Source: Embiotoca jacksoni (lineage: Eukaryota; Chordata; Actinopteri; Embiotocidae). From it: DNA of 64,000 bases. The DNA lies in contig JAKOON010000012.1 of assembly GCA_022577435.1 (NCBI GenBank), forward strand, positions 9,975,412 through 10,039,411, read 5' to 3'. Under the pieces are notes generated by a model. That model searched no databases, was not told the origin of the DNA, and saw only the letters and a list, made by a program, of their open reading frames with translations. Position numbers and translations under genes: made by a program. Shown in pieces: positions 38,978 through 50,710 of the stretch (positions within the stretch are counted from its first letter, which is position 1; every line of letters starts with the position of its first letter).

Positions 38978-40801
38978 CACATAATTCAGAGTCTGACTCA
39001 CTCCCTTTAACAGAAAGTCAATAACAATACAGGAATGATTAATCAGTCTCTCATGGCCCCTCCCTCTCTACTCACCACCTTCCCACTCTCTCTTCTCAAC
39101 CCCACTCACCCTCTCTCAGCTTAGTATTGATCTGAATGCATTTGCTTCCCATTTATCCCTTAGCATCCCTCCCCCATCATGTATGCACTGCCACTGCATT
39201 GAGCGGTCACAAAGAACCTTTTACACAGGAGTGTCTCTTTTGCACTGCACACAGTAACACACATCACTGCAGCAAGCATGCACTCTGACACTCTGATGGG
39301 TACTACACTTAACTGCAATGCATTTAGGGATTTGGCTTGATTATTCTGGGCTGTGGAGTACAAATTAAGGGGTCCATTTCATTGTACAGGTGCATTACGT
39401 GTTTGTATTTGCGTCTGTATGTTACACACATATAAGCCTGAGCACAATGCAGCCTTCTTAAAGGTTTAACTGACAGTTCATTTGACCCCCCCTTTGCTCC
39501 CCCCTTCCTCCCCCTGCCACTCTGGTTGGTGGCACACCGGTTGCCATGACACCAGACTGTTTTGTCTGCCCTTTGACCTCTTTAAGGGGTTCTGTGGTCA
39601 ATCAGGCATTACATGTGAGGGGCAAATAGAAGGGAGGACAAGGAGGGGGGCTGCATTTCCTCTGTAAAAAATTAGGTCCAAAAGGTTCCTCTATACATCC
39701 GCTTTGTAAAGAGCAGAAGGTGGGGAGCCTCCAAGAGGCTTGCAGTGAAACAAAGACACATGTGCACATGCAGACATGGCAGCGCTCTGCAAGGGTAAAT
39801 GAACTAGGCTGGAGCTCCCTGGAGGTGGGGAGTTATTATGCTCATTGTGCAGTCGGCCAGCTAAAGCTGTTTGGCTGCTTCTTTTGAAGTTATATTTATC
39901 AAACCGGAGCAGGAGGCTTAGCACTCCAAGCTGGTGCATTGCTTTGTCCACACTGCAGAACGCATGTGTGCACTGAGATGACTTTCAAATATCAAGATTT
40001 GAACACCCTCAAATGTTTGTCTAAACAATCTGACGCAGATTAATGAGCATAAAGCTGAATTTATGTTACTGTGTTGCCTCCAGCAACCTTCAAGCAGTTA
40101 AACACTGAAATGTCTAATGGGTTTATCATCAGTAGATTTCTAATAGCAAACGGCAAGTGGTCACTGGAAGATGAATGCTGATCATGTTTGGATAATTTTG
40201 TAAATATCCAAACATGTATTAATGGCAGCACTCAAGAAGGAACACAAAACATTTGGGAATTAAGTGCTTTTAAAATGGGGCTAATTATAATGTAATTAAC
40301 TCATAGCATGAATTGCTTTCTGGCCTATTAATCCCTCTGTTCTATGTGTCACAATTAATAAAAAATTACACACCGATTCATCTCTCATTTTATTTTATGT
40401 AATGATAATTGATCTTTTAAATGTGTTATTTCTTTGGATCTTTAAGTTAATGTTCTTAATGATAGACCCGCTGAAATTGAAAAGAGTGTCCAAATTACAG
40501 AAAGAGGAATCCTGAACGCATGTTTGCACTTTGTAATTTATTTCACTTTAGATTAGATTTAAAGATTAAATACAGAAGAATTAAACTATATATTTTTTGA
40601 ATTCCAAGTTCAGAAATAATCCGGTGCGTTTGGTGCTGATGCTGTTCTGTAGAGCAGCTCAGGAGTAATTCGGTAGCTTGTCCACTGACCCTTCAGCTGT
40701 TGCAGAGACTGAACCTGTGACCTCTTGGTTAAACAGTCTTTCTATTCACAAGGCCAGCTTTACTCCCTCTAACCTCCAGTGTGTGTATGTGTGTTTTTCA
40801 G

Positions 40802-40862
40802 TCAACCTCCAGTTCACATCTGAGGTACACCTGGCACACGATGACATGGCAGTGATCTCAAG
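40802..40862 (+). other. Exon-like block of unknown transcript
   Basis: A 61-bp interval lies between TGTGTTTTTCAG and GTAACATC. One frame reads NLQFTSEVHLAHDDMAVISR. I do not recognise it; it may be part of a plus-strand non-coding transcript. Confidence 0.2.
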
Positions 40863-43800
40863 GTAACATCTCAATGTAATATTTCTAGACATTTCAATTA
40901 TCCCGTCCATCTCAGTAAGTGGCCTAAAAAAATAATGAAAAAAATGTGTTTTAATAAACACATGCATTTTGTCTTTCTATGCAATCATTTTCACCTGTAT
41001 TGTCCATTTTCAATTTAATTCAAATGAAATATCGGCAACATAACACATTTGTTTTTGCATGTGTGCCCTGTTGTATGTATATTGCTACTACACAAAGCCC
41101 GCATTGACAGAATATAAAGACATTAAAACCATATCACAATTTATATTTGTAGCTTTGACACTCAACACTCATTTTGAAGTTTGTCTTCTCAATGCTTCAC
41201 TCTTGAGTGTTTTGTGAAGTTAAACATCTGCATTTACATTGCTCCTTTTGTCTTCAATCTCCTCTACGTGTATAAACATATTGACTCAAATTTAACTAAA
41301 ATAAGAAAAGTAAAGTATAAATCGTATAAGTAGTGTAGGTGGATAGAGTGTCCATTTCCAAAAATGTATTGTTTCAAATGACATTTTGAAAGGCTGTAAG
41401 CCAAAAGGCGTCCCCCCAAAAAAACAATTATAAAAACACACAAGCACATTCGTTTATTGATTTATTCCCACAAGCTTAATACATATTGATAACAAAAAAA
41501 GCTTAAGGCCTTGTTTCTATGTCATTTGTCCTTCAATTATTTGGCAAGAAATCATGTCATGAAATGTAATAATGTTTGCACACAGTCACTTGCATGTAAA
41601 ACAAATTATCAAGTAACTGTGATGCAGCTCACCAGAGGCTGTAAAAAAAAAACCTAAGATCAAAGTGATACATGACTTGTCCATTAAATTAAGTTCTGTA
41701 CTAAAATACAAACTTTTTTTTTTTTTTTTTTTTGAAGATGCGACTACATTTCAAAGCAGAATGCTTCTGTAGTGCTTCATTTGGAAAATTGATGGGCTAA
41801 GCTGTTGCTTTTTAAATAAATAAATAATTAAACATTCCCACCACCACAGACACCACTTTAAAACTTAAATATTTAATTTCAAATCAGACACATTCTTCCA
41901 TCATCGTGCATTTGATTGGAAATGTTGAGAGAGAGGTGTTACAAAGGGCCAGTCACACACCAATCCCAGCATATGCAAATTGGCAGCTGTGCCATAGCAA
42001 CAGTTTGGCTAGTTGCCAGGCTGTTGGGGTTGCCAGGCAAAAAGGTTCCCATGGCAACATTCATTTTGCCATCTTGGTTTAGGAGGTTGGCGTCAACCAA
42101 AGCAAATTAGTGTGGGATAGAGAATTGCTCTCACCTGGGGAAACAACACATTTATATTTGAGCAGATCAGAGCGTAAAATTACAAGCATCCCAACATAAC
42201 CATGGCGTTACCCTCAGAGATGTTGTAGGCATCATTCAGATGCAGAGGAGTCAGAGGTTACATGTTGATATTTGATATAGAAACTGGGCACTGCAGATGT
42301 GGTGCATGGGAAATCAGGTTGTGCTGTACATTCAAACCAGACAGGACAAGTATTTTTCCATCTTGCACAGAGTTGCATCATGTTTATTTCATCACCTGCA
42401 GTATGAAATCATTGAAAGGGACATTTTCTTGTTGTGCTGACCGGCAAAGCTGTGATATCACAATCTGTGTTACCGTATGTGGATGATGAACACGCATATG
42501 AGGAATTTTGAACTTGAAGTGACACCACCCCATTTAGGAATTGCTCCAGACATTTTTCAAAGAGGGGCAGTTTTTCACAGCTTAGCTGCTCGACAGGCCC
42601 GCTTAAGGGTGGAGTGAGCCAGACAGACGGACGGACAGACAGACAGGGTGAAGGATAGCTGACATTCGCACAATTACACTGCATTTCTGCATGATTTGAC
42701 TTTGAAAATATTGCAGACACGGGGTGAAGTAGAGGAGGTTATGAGAGAGGGTTATGGGTATGGAAAACAAGCCGGCCGGCATGTATGGAAGGAGAGGGCA
42801 GGAAAAGGGGTATGAAGACAGAGGGTGGTTAAAAGGGTAAGAGGCGGGAAATGGGGACCCATGAAGCAGAAAAAAGGTTGAGTGAGGGAGGAGAGGGCGG
42901 AGAGGGAGGGGGTGAGGGGTACACTTTGGGACATGAGATTAAAAGGGAGTGTCAGAAAGATGTGGCTAAAGACTATAAACACATACCAAATAAGAAAAGA
43001 GAAGGACAATAATTCACCTGGCAACATTTTTACACTTACGCCAGCATGTTTCCCAATTTGCTTAATGGTTTTAAAATGAGCTGCGTAGTTTCTTCTCTGT
43101 GTCTGTAATGCTTCTTTGTTGGAAGATGGATTCCTTAAATCCCACATGCCAAGCAAGGATTTCATGCAGAGAATGCAGAGCTCCCACACACTGCTCTCTT
43201 TTGTCAGCACTGCAGACTTCGGATATGTTTTAACTTAACACGTTTTAAATATTTACAATTCTAAAGTCTTTGTTGTATTGACGGCATTCGTGGTTTCATT
43301 TCTGTTCTGATAAGGGGTCCGCTGAAATTCTTTAAATGGCATTTGCACAGCATATCATCTTGCCCCAGTTATGTCTGAATCAGTGCTCGCAGTAACGTAA
43401 CACTCCTGGCTTGTAGCTGTTGGAATGTAGCATTGTGCCAGCAAACGTAGCACACTGATTTCTACAGAGCGTCCACTGATCTAAAAGTTTTTTTTAGTTT
43501 TTTTTTTCTACTTGGCGTGTGACGTGATGGAAATTCCATTTTGACTGTGAAGCAGAAGTCACCCAAATTTAGATATCACAGCTGACAGCAGACGTGATGG
43601 TGATGACAGTGTTATGGCAGATGGCATTTAACTCCCATGAAAACCTGTCAGCTATTAAGTAGAATCGGACAGCTGATTTGGATGAAAAGCTGCAGCGTGT
43701 GAATGCATGAACGGGCAAACCACAATATGGTTGGTTGGTGAAGGAATGTTTTGAAAGAAGAATTTCAGGCATTGCTTTTCATAGTAGGGTATGATGGCAA

Positions 43801-44812
43801 AACACGCCGTGTAATTGGAACATCCTGTATATGCTAAGACAGTCAGACCTGAAGCTATATTTTGTAGTTGTCGGTGCTGCTCTGTTGCAGTGTCTGGTGG
43901 TACTGAGAGAACAGGGGGGTGCAGGGAAGTGGAGACTGAAGTGAGCGGGAGTTTGCAGAGTCACCAGTAGAGGGCAACAACTCCTCAGAAATGGATGGAA
44001 ATACTATGAATGAACATAGGAAATGGAGCCTTTGTAGTACTCACACCTGCATGAGAGGCTTAGATGTCAGGAAAAGGATTCTGTTCCAGCATTGTCAAAT
44101 TTCAGACCAACAGTATTGTCAAAGAGTTTTCATATTTTGCTTCATCCAGTCTTGCGCCTTCCGACAGCACATTTGATTATGTAAACTGTCTCATCTTTGT
44201 GCTCTGCCGGCATCCATCTGCATGCAATTGAGAATCTGTGTGCTTGCTGCTCTGCACAACAAGGCAGTGCTGCTGTCTTTCTCTTAAAGTCCTCACTGGA
44301 CACTTCCCTTGCTGTGGCGTCACTGCAGCACTCGGTGTAGGTGCATTTCCTGGGGTGAAACCGCAAACATTCCCCCCCAGCGTAATCCGGATTGCACATT
44401 CAGTCTCCATTTATTTGCTGTAGAGTGGAATCTCTTTTCCTTTTTTTTCCTGCTATTGATCAAAAAAGTTATTTATCATAATGACAGCAAAGTGAGCTCA
44501 GTGGAAAAAAGTGACACTATGAATCAGTTTTTGCCTAAATCTAAGACCAAAGAAAAAAACAATACAGACTCATTTTATAGCACAACAGAACATGCACAAA
44601 AGGAAATAAAAGATGGAAATCCCTTCTTAGTTTGTGTGACAAAACTACAATTTAGTGAGGCTGCCGTTAGCTATACGAATGTATTGCCTAAAGAGTAAAG
44701 TGGGGCATGAGGTAATTGGTTAACTGGAAGGCGGGAGGTGTGTAGGGTATGTACACGGACACCTGCGTCCTGCTGTTGAAGATCTTGTCTGGAGAGCAGC
44801 TCTACGGTCTGT
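40863..44812. other. Gene-poor stretch upstream of let-7
   Basis: It contains a T-run (41716-41733), a cluster of octamer and RFX-like motifs at 41973-42058, (GACA)n-like sequence near 42622-42644, and a CTCF-like CCAGTAGAGGGCAAC near 43963. No gene or RNA hairpin was recognised before 44813. Confidence 0.5.
41973..42058 (+). promoter_or_regulatory. Octamer plus RFX X-box motif cluster
   Basis: A perfect octamer ATGCAAAT lies at 41973-41980. A near-perfect palindromic X-box GTTCCCATGGCAAC lies at 42045-42058, with further half-sites (GCCATAGCAAC, GTTGCCAGG) between them. These are matches to the POU and RFX consensus sequences. Activity is not shown by sequence alone. Confidence 0.35.
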
Positions 44813-44901
44813 GCTCTGCAGTGTGAGGTAGTTGGTTGTATGGTTTCGCATAATAAACAGCACGGAGATAACTGTACAACCTTCTAGCTTTCCCTGCGGA
44901 G
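44813..44901 (+). ncRNA. let-7d-type microRNA precursor
   Basis: The 5' arm at 44824-44845 begins TGAGGTAGTTGGTTGTATGG and continues TT, matching zebrafish let-7d as I recall it. The 3' arm at 44872-44893 begins CTGTACAACCTTCTAGCTTT, the usual let-7 passenger strand. Flanks CTCTGCAG and CTGCGGAG pair at the stem base, giving a hairpin with a loop of about 26 bases. let-7 silences growth-promoting mRNAs. It lies on the same strand as miR-125a and spaca6 downstream. Confidence 0.93.
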
Positions 44902-45621
44902 TCACTTCTTGCCACGTCGAGCGTACCACCCGCCGAGAGGTAAGTATGTTTTGTTACTCTGCCGGAGGATCTCCCAGTGTTTAATGACATGACTCGTGCT
45001 TTTCAACTGCAACGCCTTTTATCCTCTCAAGGTCTTAATCATGATACTTTCCCCTCTGGCCTCATGAAGTCTCTTCCCCCGAAAATAGCTATCATTTTGT
45101 GGCCAATATTTGTGGCAACTGGACATGTTTGTTAGGACGGCTGCCTGCTGCTTGACAGGCTGCTGGCGGTACAGCATCCAGTAGCTCTTACTGCAGCAGA
45201 AAAACCTTGAAGTTAGTTCCCCAAAACTTCCATTTTTATCCAACTACAGACTTTGAGATTTGAATAGGAAATAACAATTACATTCATGGGAGGGTGAATA
45301 CATTTATTATTTCATTCTATTATTTTCTCTTTATTTATCTTTACAAAAAATAACCTAGCTGTTACATGTTTTTACAAAAGGTATATGGAATAAAATCTTA
45401 ATAAAATTAGTAACAATAAAGGCAAACATAAGACCCCACAGATACCTTTATGACACATTTTCTGCTAACGAAGGATGAAATAACAAATAAATGATATGAA
45501 AAAAGTTCAAGGACCCTCCCTTGCTCTCCTCAACAAAAAGGAAAAACAAAGATCCCTCCTCTTTCTGCCCCCTATAGTTTGTATACATCCACAATGAAAC
45601 ACAACGCTCAACATATACATA
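44902..45621. other. Between let-7 and the Tc1 element; no gene seen
   Basis: AT-rich sequence with no recognisable exon. Open frames are short and without family character. Confidence 0.6.
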
Positions 45622-45838
45622 CAGTGGGTACGGAAAGTATTCAGACCCCTTTAAATTTTTCACTCTTTGTTTCATTGCAGCCATTTGCTAAAATCAAAAA
45701 AGTTCATTTTATTTCTCATTGATGTACACTCAGCACCCCATCTTGACAGAAAAAAACAGAAATGTAGAAATTTGTGCAAATTTATTAAAAAAGAAAAACT
45801 GAAATATCACATGGTCATAAGTATTCAGACCCTTTGCT
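45622..45838 (+). repeat. Left terminal inverted repeat of the Tc1-like element
   Basis: It starts CAGTGGGTACGGAAAG and ends near GTATTCAGACCCTTTGCT. The sequence GTATTCAGACCC occurs twice within it, which suits paired transposase-binding direct repeats (IR/DR type). Confidence 0.85.
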
Positions 45839-46872
45839 CAGTATTGAGTAGAAGCACCCTTTTGAGCTAGTACAGCCATGAGTCTTCTTGGGAATGATGC
45901 AACAAGCTTTTCACACCTGGATTTGGGGATCCTCTGCCATTCTTCCTTGCAGATCCTCTCCAGTTCCATCAGGTTGGATGGTGAACGTTGGTGGACAGCC
46001 ATTTTCAGGTCTCTCCAGAGATGCTCAATTGGGTTTAGGTCAGGGCTCTGGCTGGGCCAGTCAAGAATGGTCACAGAGTTGTTCCGAAGCCACTCCTTTG
46101 TTATTTTAGCTGTGTGCTTAGGGTCATTGTCTTGTTGGAAGGTGAACCTTCGGCCCAGTCTGAGGTCCAGAGCACTCTGGAAGAGGTTTTCTTCCAGGAT
46201 ATCTCTGTACTTGGCCGCATTCATCTTTCCTTCAATTGCAACCAGTCGTCCTGTCCCTGCAGCTGAAAAACACCCCCATAGCATGATGCTGCCACCACCA
46301 TGTTTCACTGTTGGGATTGTATTGGGCAGGTGATGAGCAGTGCCTGGTTTTCTCCACACATACCGCTTAGAATTAACGCCAAAAAGTTCAATCTTGGTCT
46401 CATCAGACCAGAGAATCTTATTTCTCATAGTCTGGGAGTCCTTCATGTGTTTTTTTGGCAAACTCTATGCGGGCTTTCATATGTCTTGCACTGAGGAGAG
46501 GCTTCCGTCGGGCCACTCTGCCATAAAGCCCCGACTGGTGGAGGGCTGCAGTGATTGTTGACTTTGTGGAACTTTCTCCCGACTGCATCTCTGGAGCTCA
46601 GCCACAGTGATCTTTGGGTTCTTCTTTACCTCTCTCACCAAGGCTCTTCTCCCACGATTGCTCAGTTTGGCTGGACGGCCAGGTCTAGGAAGAGTTCTGG
46701 TCGTCCCAAACTTCTTCCATTTAAGGATTATGGAGGCCACTGTGCTCTTAGGAACCTTGAGTGCTGCAGAAATTATTTTGTAACCTTGGCCAGATCTGTG
46801 CCTTGCCACAATTCTGTCTCTGAGCTCCTTGGACAGTTCCTTCGACCTCATGATTCTCATTTGCTCTGACAT
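45838..46872 (-). pseudogene. Tc1-like transposase, frame-broken
   Basis: The N-terminal part (start at 46872) reads MRSKELSKELRDRIVARHRS and has paired helix-turn-helix features including GRPAKLSNRGRRALVREV. The frame is lost near 46470-46560, where LYGR-type sequence would be expected. The catalytic part continues in another frame to 45838, with WSDETKIELFG, QQDNDPKHTAK and SPDLNPIEHLW. The second Asp and the Glu are 34 residues apart (DD34E). It is inactive as it stands. Confidence 0.92.
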
Positions 46873-47031
46873 GCACTGTGAGCTGTAAGGTCTTATATAG
46901 ACAGGTGTGTGCCTTTCCTAATCAAGTCCAATCAATTTAATTAAACATAGCTGGACTCCAATGAAGGAGTAGAACCATCTCAAGGAGGATCAGAAGAAAT
47001 GGACAGCATGTGAGTTAAATATGAGTGTCAC

Positions 47032-47249
47032 AGCAAAGGGTCTGAATACTTATGACCATGTGATATTTCAGTTTTTCTTTTTTAATAAATTTGCACAAAT
47101 TTCTACATTTCTGTTTTTTTTCTGTCAAGATGGGGTGCTGAGTGTACATTAATGAGAAATAAAATGAACTTTTTTGATTTTAGCAAATGGCTGCAATGAA
47201 ACAAAGAGTGAAAAATTTAAAGGGGTCTGAATACTTTCCTTACCCACTG
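47032..47249 (-). repeat. Right terminal inverted repeat of the Tc1-like element
   Basis: It is the reverse complement of the left repeat, from AGCAAAGGGTCTGAATACTT to CTTACCCACTG. It also has two internal GGGTCTGAATACT copies. At least one mismatch (CCTTACC versus CCGTACC) separates the two ends. Confidence 0.85.
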
Positions 47250-48310
47250 TATAAACTACATTCATCATATACAGCTTCACTATGGAAATCATTGACTCCC
47301 TGTCTGTTTTGCAGTAATCCGTGATATCTACGTATGACTGTACACCACAACAGGTAGAGGAGCTTCGTCTGTCTTATATTATACTTTTACACGGATACTA
47401 CAACTACTTTTACGTTGTCACTTCCACACCAACACACACACACACACCGTCTGACTAATTTTCCCTGTTTCATTTCCCCCACAACCTCCCCGCCTGCTCC
47501 CCCTCTTTGCTCCCCTTCAGCATGTCGGACTGGTGGTTGAGACGGCAGCCATCTGCACTGCGTTATAGCTGGCTCTCCTCCCCTCCTGGTAGGGGGGGAG
47601 GGAAAAAAAAAAAAGGGGGGCATATATCAGAGTTGTGCTGATTCTGCACTGTCAGTCGTAGTGTTCCTTATCGTCCACCTACACAACGCTGCGCTCCCAC
47701 CAGAACAGACAGTTGAACGTCTGAGAATTGCAAGGTGTGTGGGGCAGGGATAATGTGCATTGGAGGAAGCACTATGAGTCCTGCATATTTCTCTATCGTT
47801 TTCAGACATAGATTCTTTATACCAGGGACCGATTATACTTGGCTCATTTTCCAGCCTAGCAGATGCTGCACACTGTGAATATGTGTGAGGAGATTATTAC
47901 ACAAACATATTCTCATACATCCACTTGGCACATATGATGCTTTAAAAACGGCTTTGAGAGTTGGGACCAGGAGTAAAATTCCACAACCTCTCCTGGTATA
48001 AAGCATCGTGGGTTCCTCGAAGCACCTGCTCATGCAAAACTTGCAGGCACAAAATTCCTACATTACTCTGCTCGAAGGACGGTTTACCCTCTTTTTGCCT
48101 TTGCGCACGTACCCGACTTCATGAAAACAGGTGTGTGTGCTGCCATAAACAATTATGTGTGCACTCTCCTGGGATATAACGGCGAACTAGAGCATCCCGA
48201 TCCTGAGACAGACGAGGCAGACACCATCCCAGACTGATGATGTCATCCCCGTGGAGCACTCCCAGTGCTTTGTCTCACAGTGGCACTGCAGAGTGCAGCT
48301 GCAGGCACAC

Positions 48311-48316
48311 GCGCAC

Positions 48317-48378
<62 letters not shown>
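48311..48378. repeat. (CA)n microsatellite
   Basis: About 30 CA units flanked by CGCACACACG-type variants. Confidence 0.97.
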
Positions 48379-48386
<8 letters not shown>

Positions 48387-50119
48387 GCACACCTGTGTGA
48401 CATTCTGCATTTGTCACTCAGGTTCGAACACAGAAAGAGAGAGCTACTTTTTCTTGGTTGTCTTGCCAAAATGGCGCTCAGATAGCCTCTGTCTTGGAAA
48501 GAGGTGCACTAATGTAGTCCACTGGCAAGAGGACACACAGAGGAGACCGAGCGCAGACTCCTGCACTCTGATCTATTCACCATCAGATAAAGTATATGTT
48601 TCATGTACAGAGGTTTGTGTTTGTGACATTAACGCGAGATCAGACAGAATATATGAGCTGCATAAGCACATATTGCGCAGGAAATGACATTCGTTGCGAA
48701 GGAACCATGCAGAGCACTCATTCCACCGCAGATAGTGGAACCACATTCAGCATGTTGTTTCTATGCAAATTTAGGCGCCTTGGCATTACGGTGTGATTGC
48801 AGCCATGGAGGAGGACGTTAAGAGTCGTGTAGTGCATCAGAGCTGTGGATAAGATACTTACTGTATACAGAATAGGATCAAAGCAGGAAATAAATTCAGC
48901 GTGTGTGGAGCTGCACAGTCAAGTATATGGATACATCATGGTTATTCAAGAGGTATTATGAATGTACAGCATCATGTTTTTATTCTAACCTACATATTTC
49001 TGCAAGGCTGGATCTTCATCTTGCATATTTATGAAAAATAAGTCTTGTCTGAACGCCTTTTGGTGAAGATGAGTTTGTCAATTCTCATCAGTTGTAGCTT
49101 TTAAATGAGAAGGCTTTTAAAAACTTTCACCAAATGTTACAGGAGATGGGTGTGCTGGTACCTGGCTGTGTATTTTTCTTAAATTCATAGTCTCTTTTAT
49201 TGTGTGCCAGGGTGTAAACTAGCTTTCCATCAGAGGGGTATTATCACAGGCCTCAGTCACGCCTCGCTCCTTCAGGCCAGAAGCAACGTGTTTTCTTTGT
49301 CAGTTTACCCTCATTTGCTCTAAATGTGCGAGACGTCTGCGATATGCTCTGTTGTTGTACAACACGGTCAGAACACTTTAGGGCCATTAATGATGCTTAC
49401 ACATCAAGTGTAGTGTTTATGCTCCATCTCGCTGAACAGACAGCCAATCAGTGGGTCTAAATTAGATTTACTTTCATTTCTGAATTTCCCGCGGGGCTGT
49501 ATGATTCTGTTACCCAACAAACACGACTGCAGCTCGCCATCCTCTAAGAGAGCGGCACAAATATTACAATCAAACTGCCCTCAGACACGGGAACTGATTG
49601 AGCATTGAACAGAAATATGAAACGTGTTAAAAAGCATGACATTAAATATGCAAAACTGTTGCAATTTCTTTGTTTATGCGTGTGTGTGTGTGCATGCTGG
49701 TGTTGTATCACCAGTTTGTCAGTATTTCATTGTGTTTAAACCACTTTAGCATATTTTGGATTAATTTGGTTGTGCCGAACAGCTAACTGCATGTCGTTCA
49801 CCTCTGATGTCAAACTGTATAATCAAGACACATTTTATAATTGGCAGAGCTTTCCACGACGGCTTTATTTAGCGAGTTTGATGTCACTCCAGCTGCAATT
49901 TACAGTGGTGTTGGAGCAACACCATAAATCCTGTAATCAATTTGATGATGGTATGATTGCTGTACACGTACGTAGAGGCAGTAATGTCAGGCTCTCAGGT
50001 TCATGAGACTCCTGGGCTTCATATTTTCTCTCTATTCTCATCCTATTAGAGATTCTGACCCTCCCCCTCCATCCCCACTTTCTGCTAGCCTCTCTGCTCA
50101 CCCCCCTTATCCCCCCCCC

Positions 50120-50265
50120 CCACACACACACACACACACATACACACACCTCTCTTTCATAGTCGCACACATACAAACACACGCACATGCATGCACTCAC
50201 TGCACTCTTATTCACTCTCTCTTTCCATCTCTCACACTTTCACACACATGCACCTATAGCTCACA

Positions 50266-50310
<45 letters not shown>
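50120..50310. repeat. Opposed (CA)n and (GT)n microsatellites
   Basis: (CA)n at 50120-50149 and (GT)n at 50269-50310 are separated by about 120 bp that is itself CA-rich. Together they form an inverted repeat able to fold back. Confidence 0.95.
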
Positions 50311-50311
<1 letters not shown>

Positions 50312-50637
50312 GAGGGGAAGGAGGGGGTTACTGGGCTAGTAGAGACGTGAGGCTTGGAAAAACGTGTGAGGGGAAAAGAGGGAGATGGAAGGATGACGAC
50401 TAGAGTGCAAAAAGAGAGAGAAAGAAAAGGAAGAGAAGGGACTTTGAGGGACAATGGAAGCAGAAAAGAGATGACTGGGGACCGTTAATGCAGCATGGAG
50501 GGTAAATGAGTGTGTGCATGTGTCGTCTGCAAGTGTTGGATGGCATGTGCACCAGGCGGTTTGGTGTGTACACGAGCATGTGAACGCACAAGTAAGCAAG
50601 CTTTTCCTCTCTCCTTTATTTTTCTTCTTGTTTGCAG

Positions 50638-50710
50638 CTCCGTGCGTTTTGTGACAGAAGCCCTGCAGAGACAAAAGGTGAAGCGCTGTGTGGATGTTGG
50701 TGCTGGTCAG
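50638..50710 (+). other. Exon-like block of unknown transcript
   Basis: A 73-bp interval lies between a strong acceptor (TTTTTCTTCTTGTTTGCAG) and GTAGGACG. One frame reads SVRFVTEALQRQKVKRCVDV. I do not recognise it. It lies 2.3 kb upstream of miR-125a on the same strand, so it may be an exon of the microRNA host transcript. Confidence 0.28.

Larger units (their letters stand above)
29945..40801. other. Gene-poor stretch
   Basis: About 11 kb without a supportable gene. It contains pyrimidine tracts (32350-32395), an A-run (32947-32966), (TA)n at 33784-33805, a short CAG run at 32621-32640, a repeat at 37075-37260 and a (CA)n tract at 38917-38975. Open frames here are short and have no family character. 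Confidence 0.5.
45622..47249 (-). mobile_element. Complete Tc1-like DNA transposon (DD34E)
   Basis: The 1,628-bp element is bounded by TA duplications (45620-45621 and 47250-47251). Its terminal inverted repeats are about 217 bp: CAGTGGGTACGGAAAGTATT at the left and the inverse at the right (AATACTTTCCTTACCCACTG), with few differences. The transposase runs on the minus strand. The near-identical long inverted repeats suggest a fairly recent insertion. It separates the let-7 hairpin from miR-125a. Confidence 0.95.

Noticed and set aside
45878..46561. Plus-strand open frames over the Tc1 element
   Set aside because: They are antisense shadows of the transposase.
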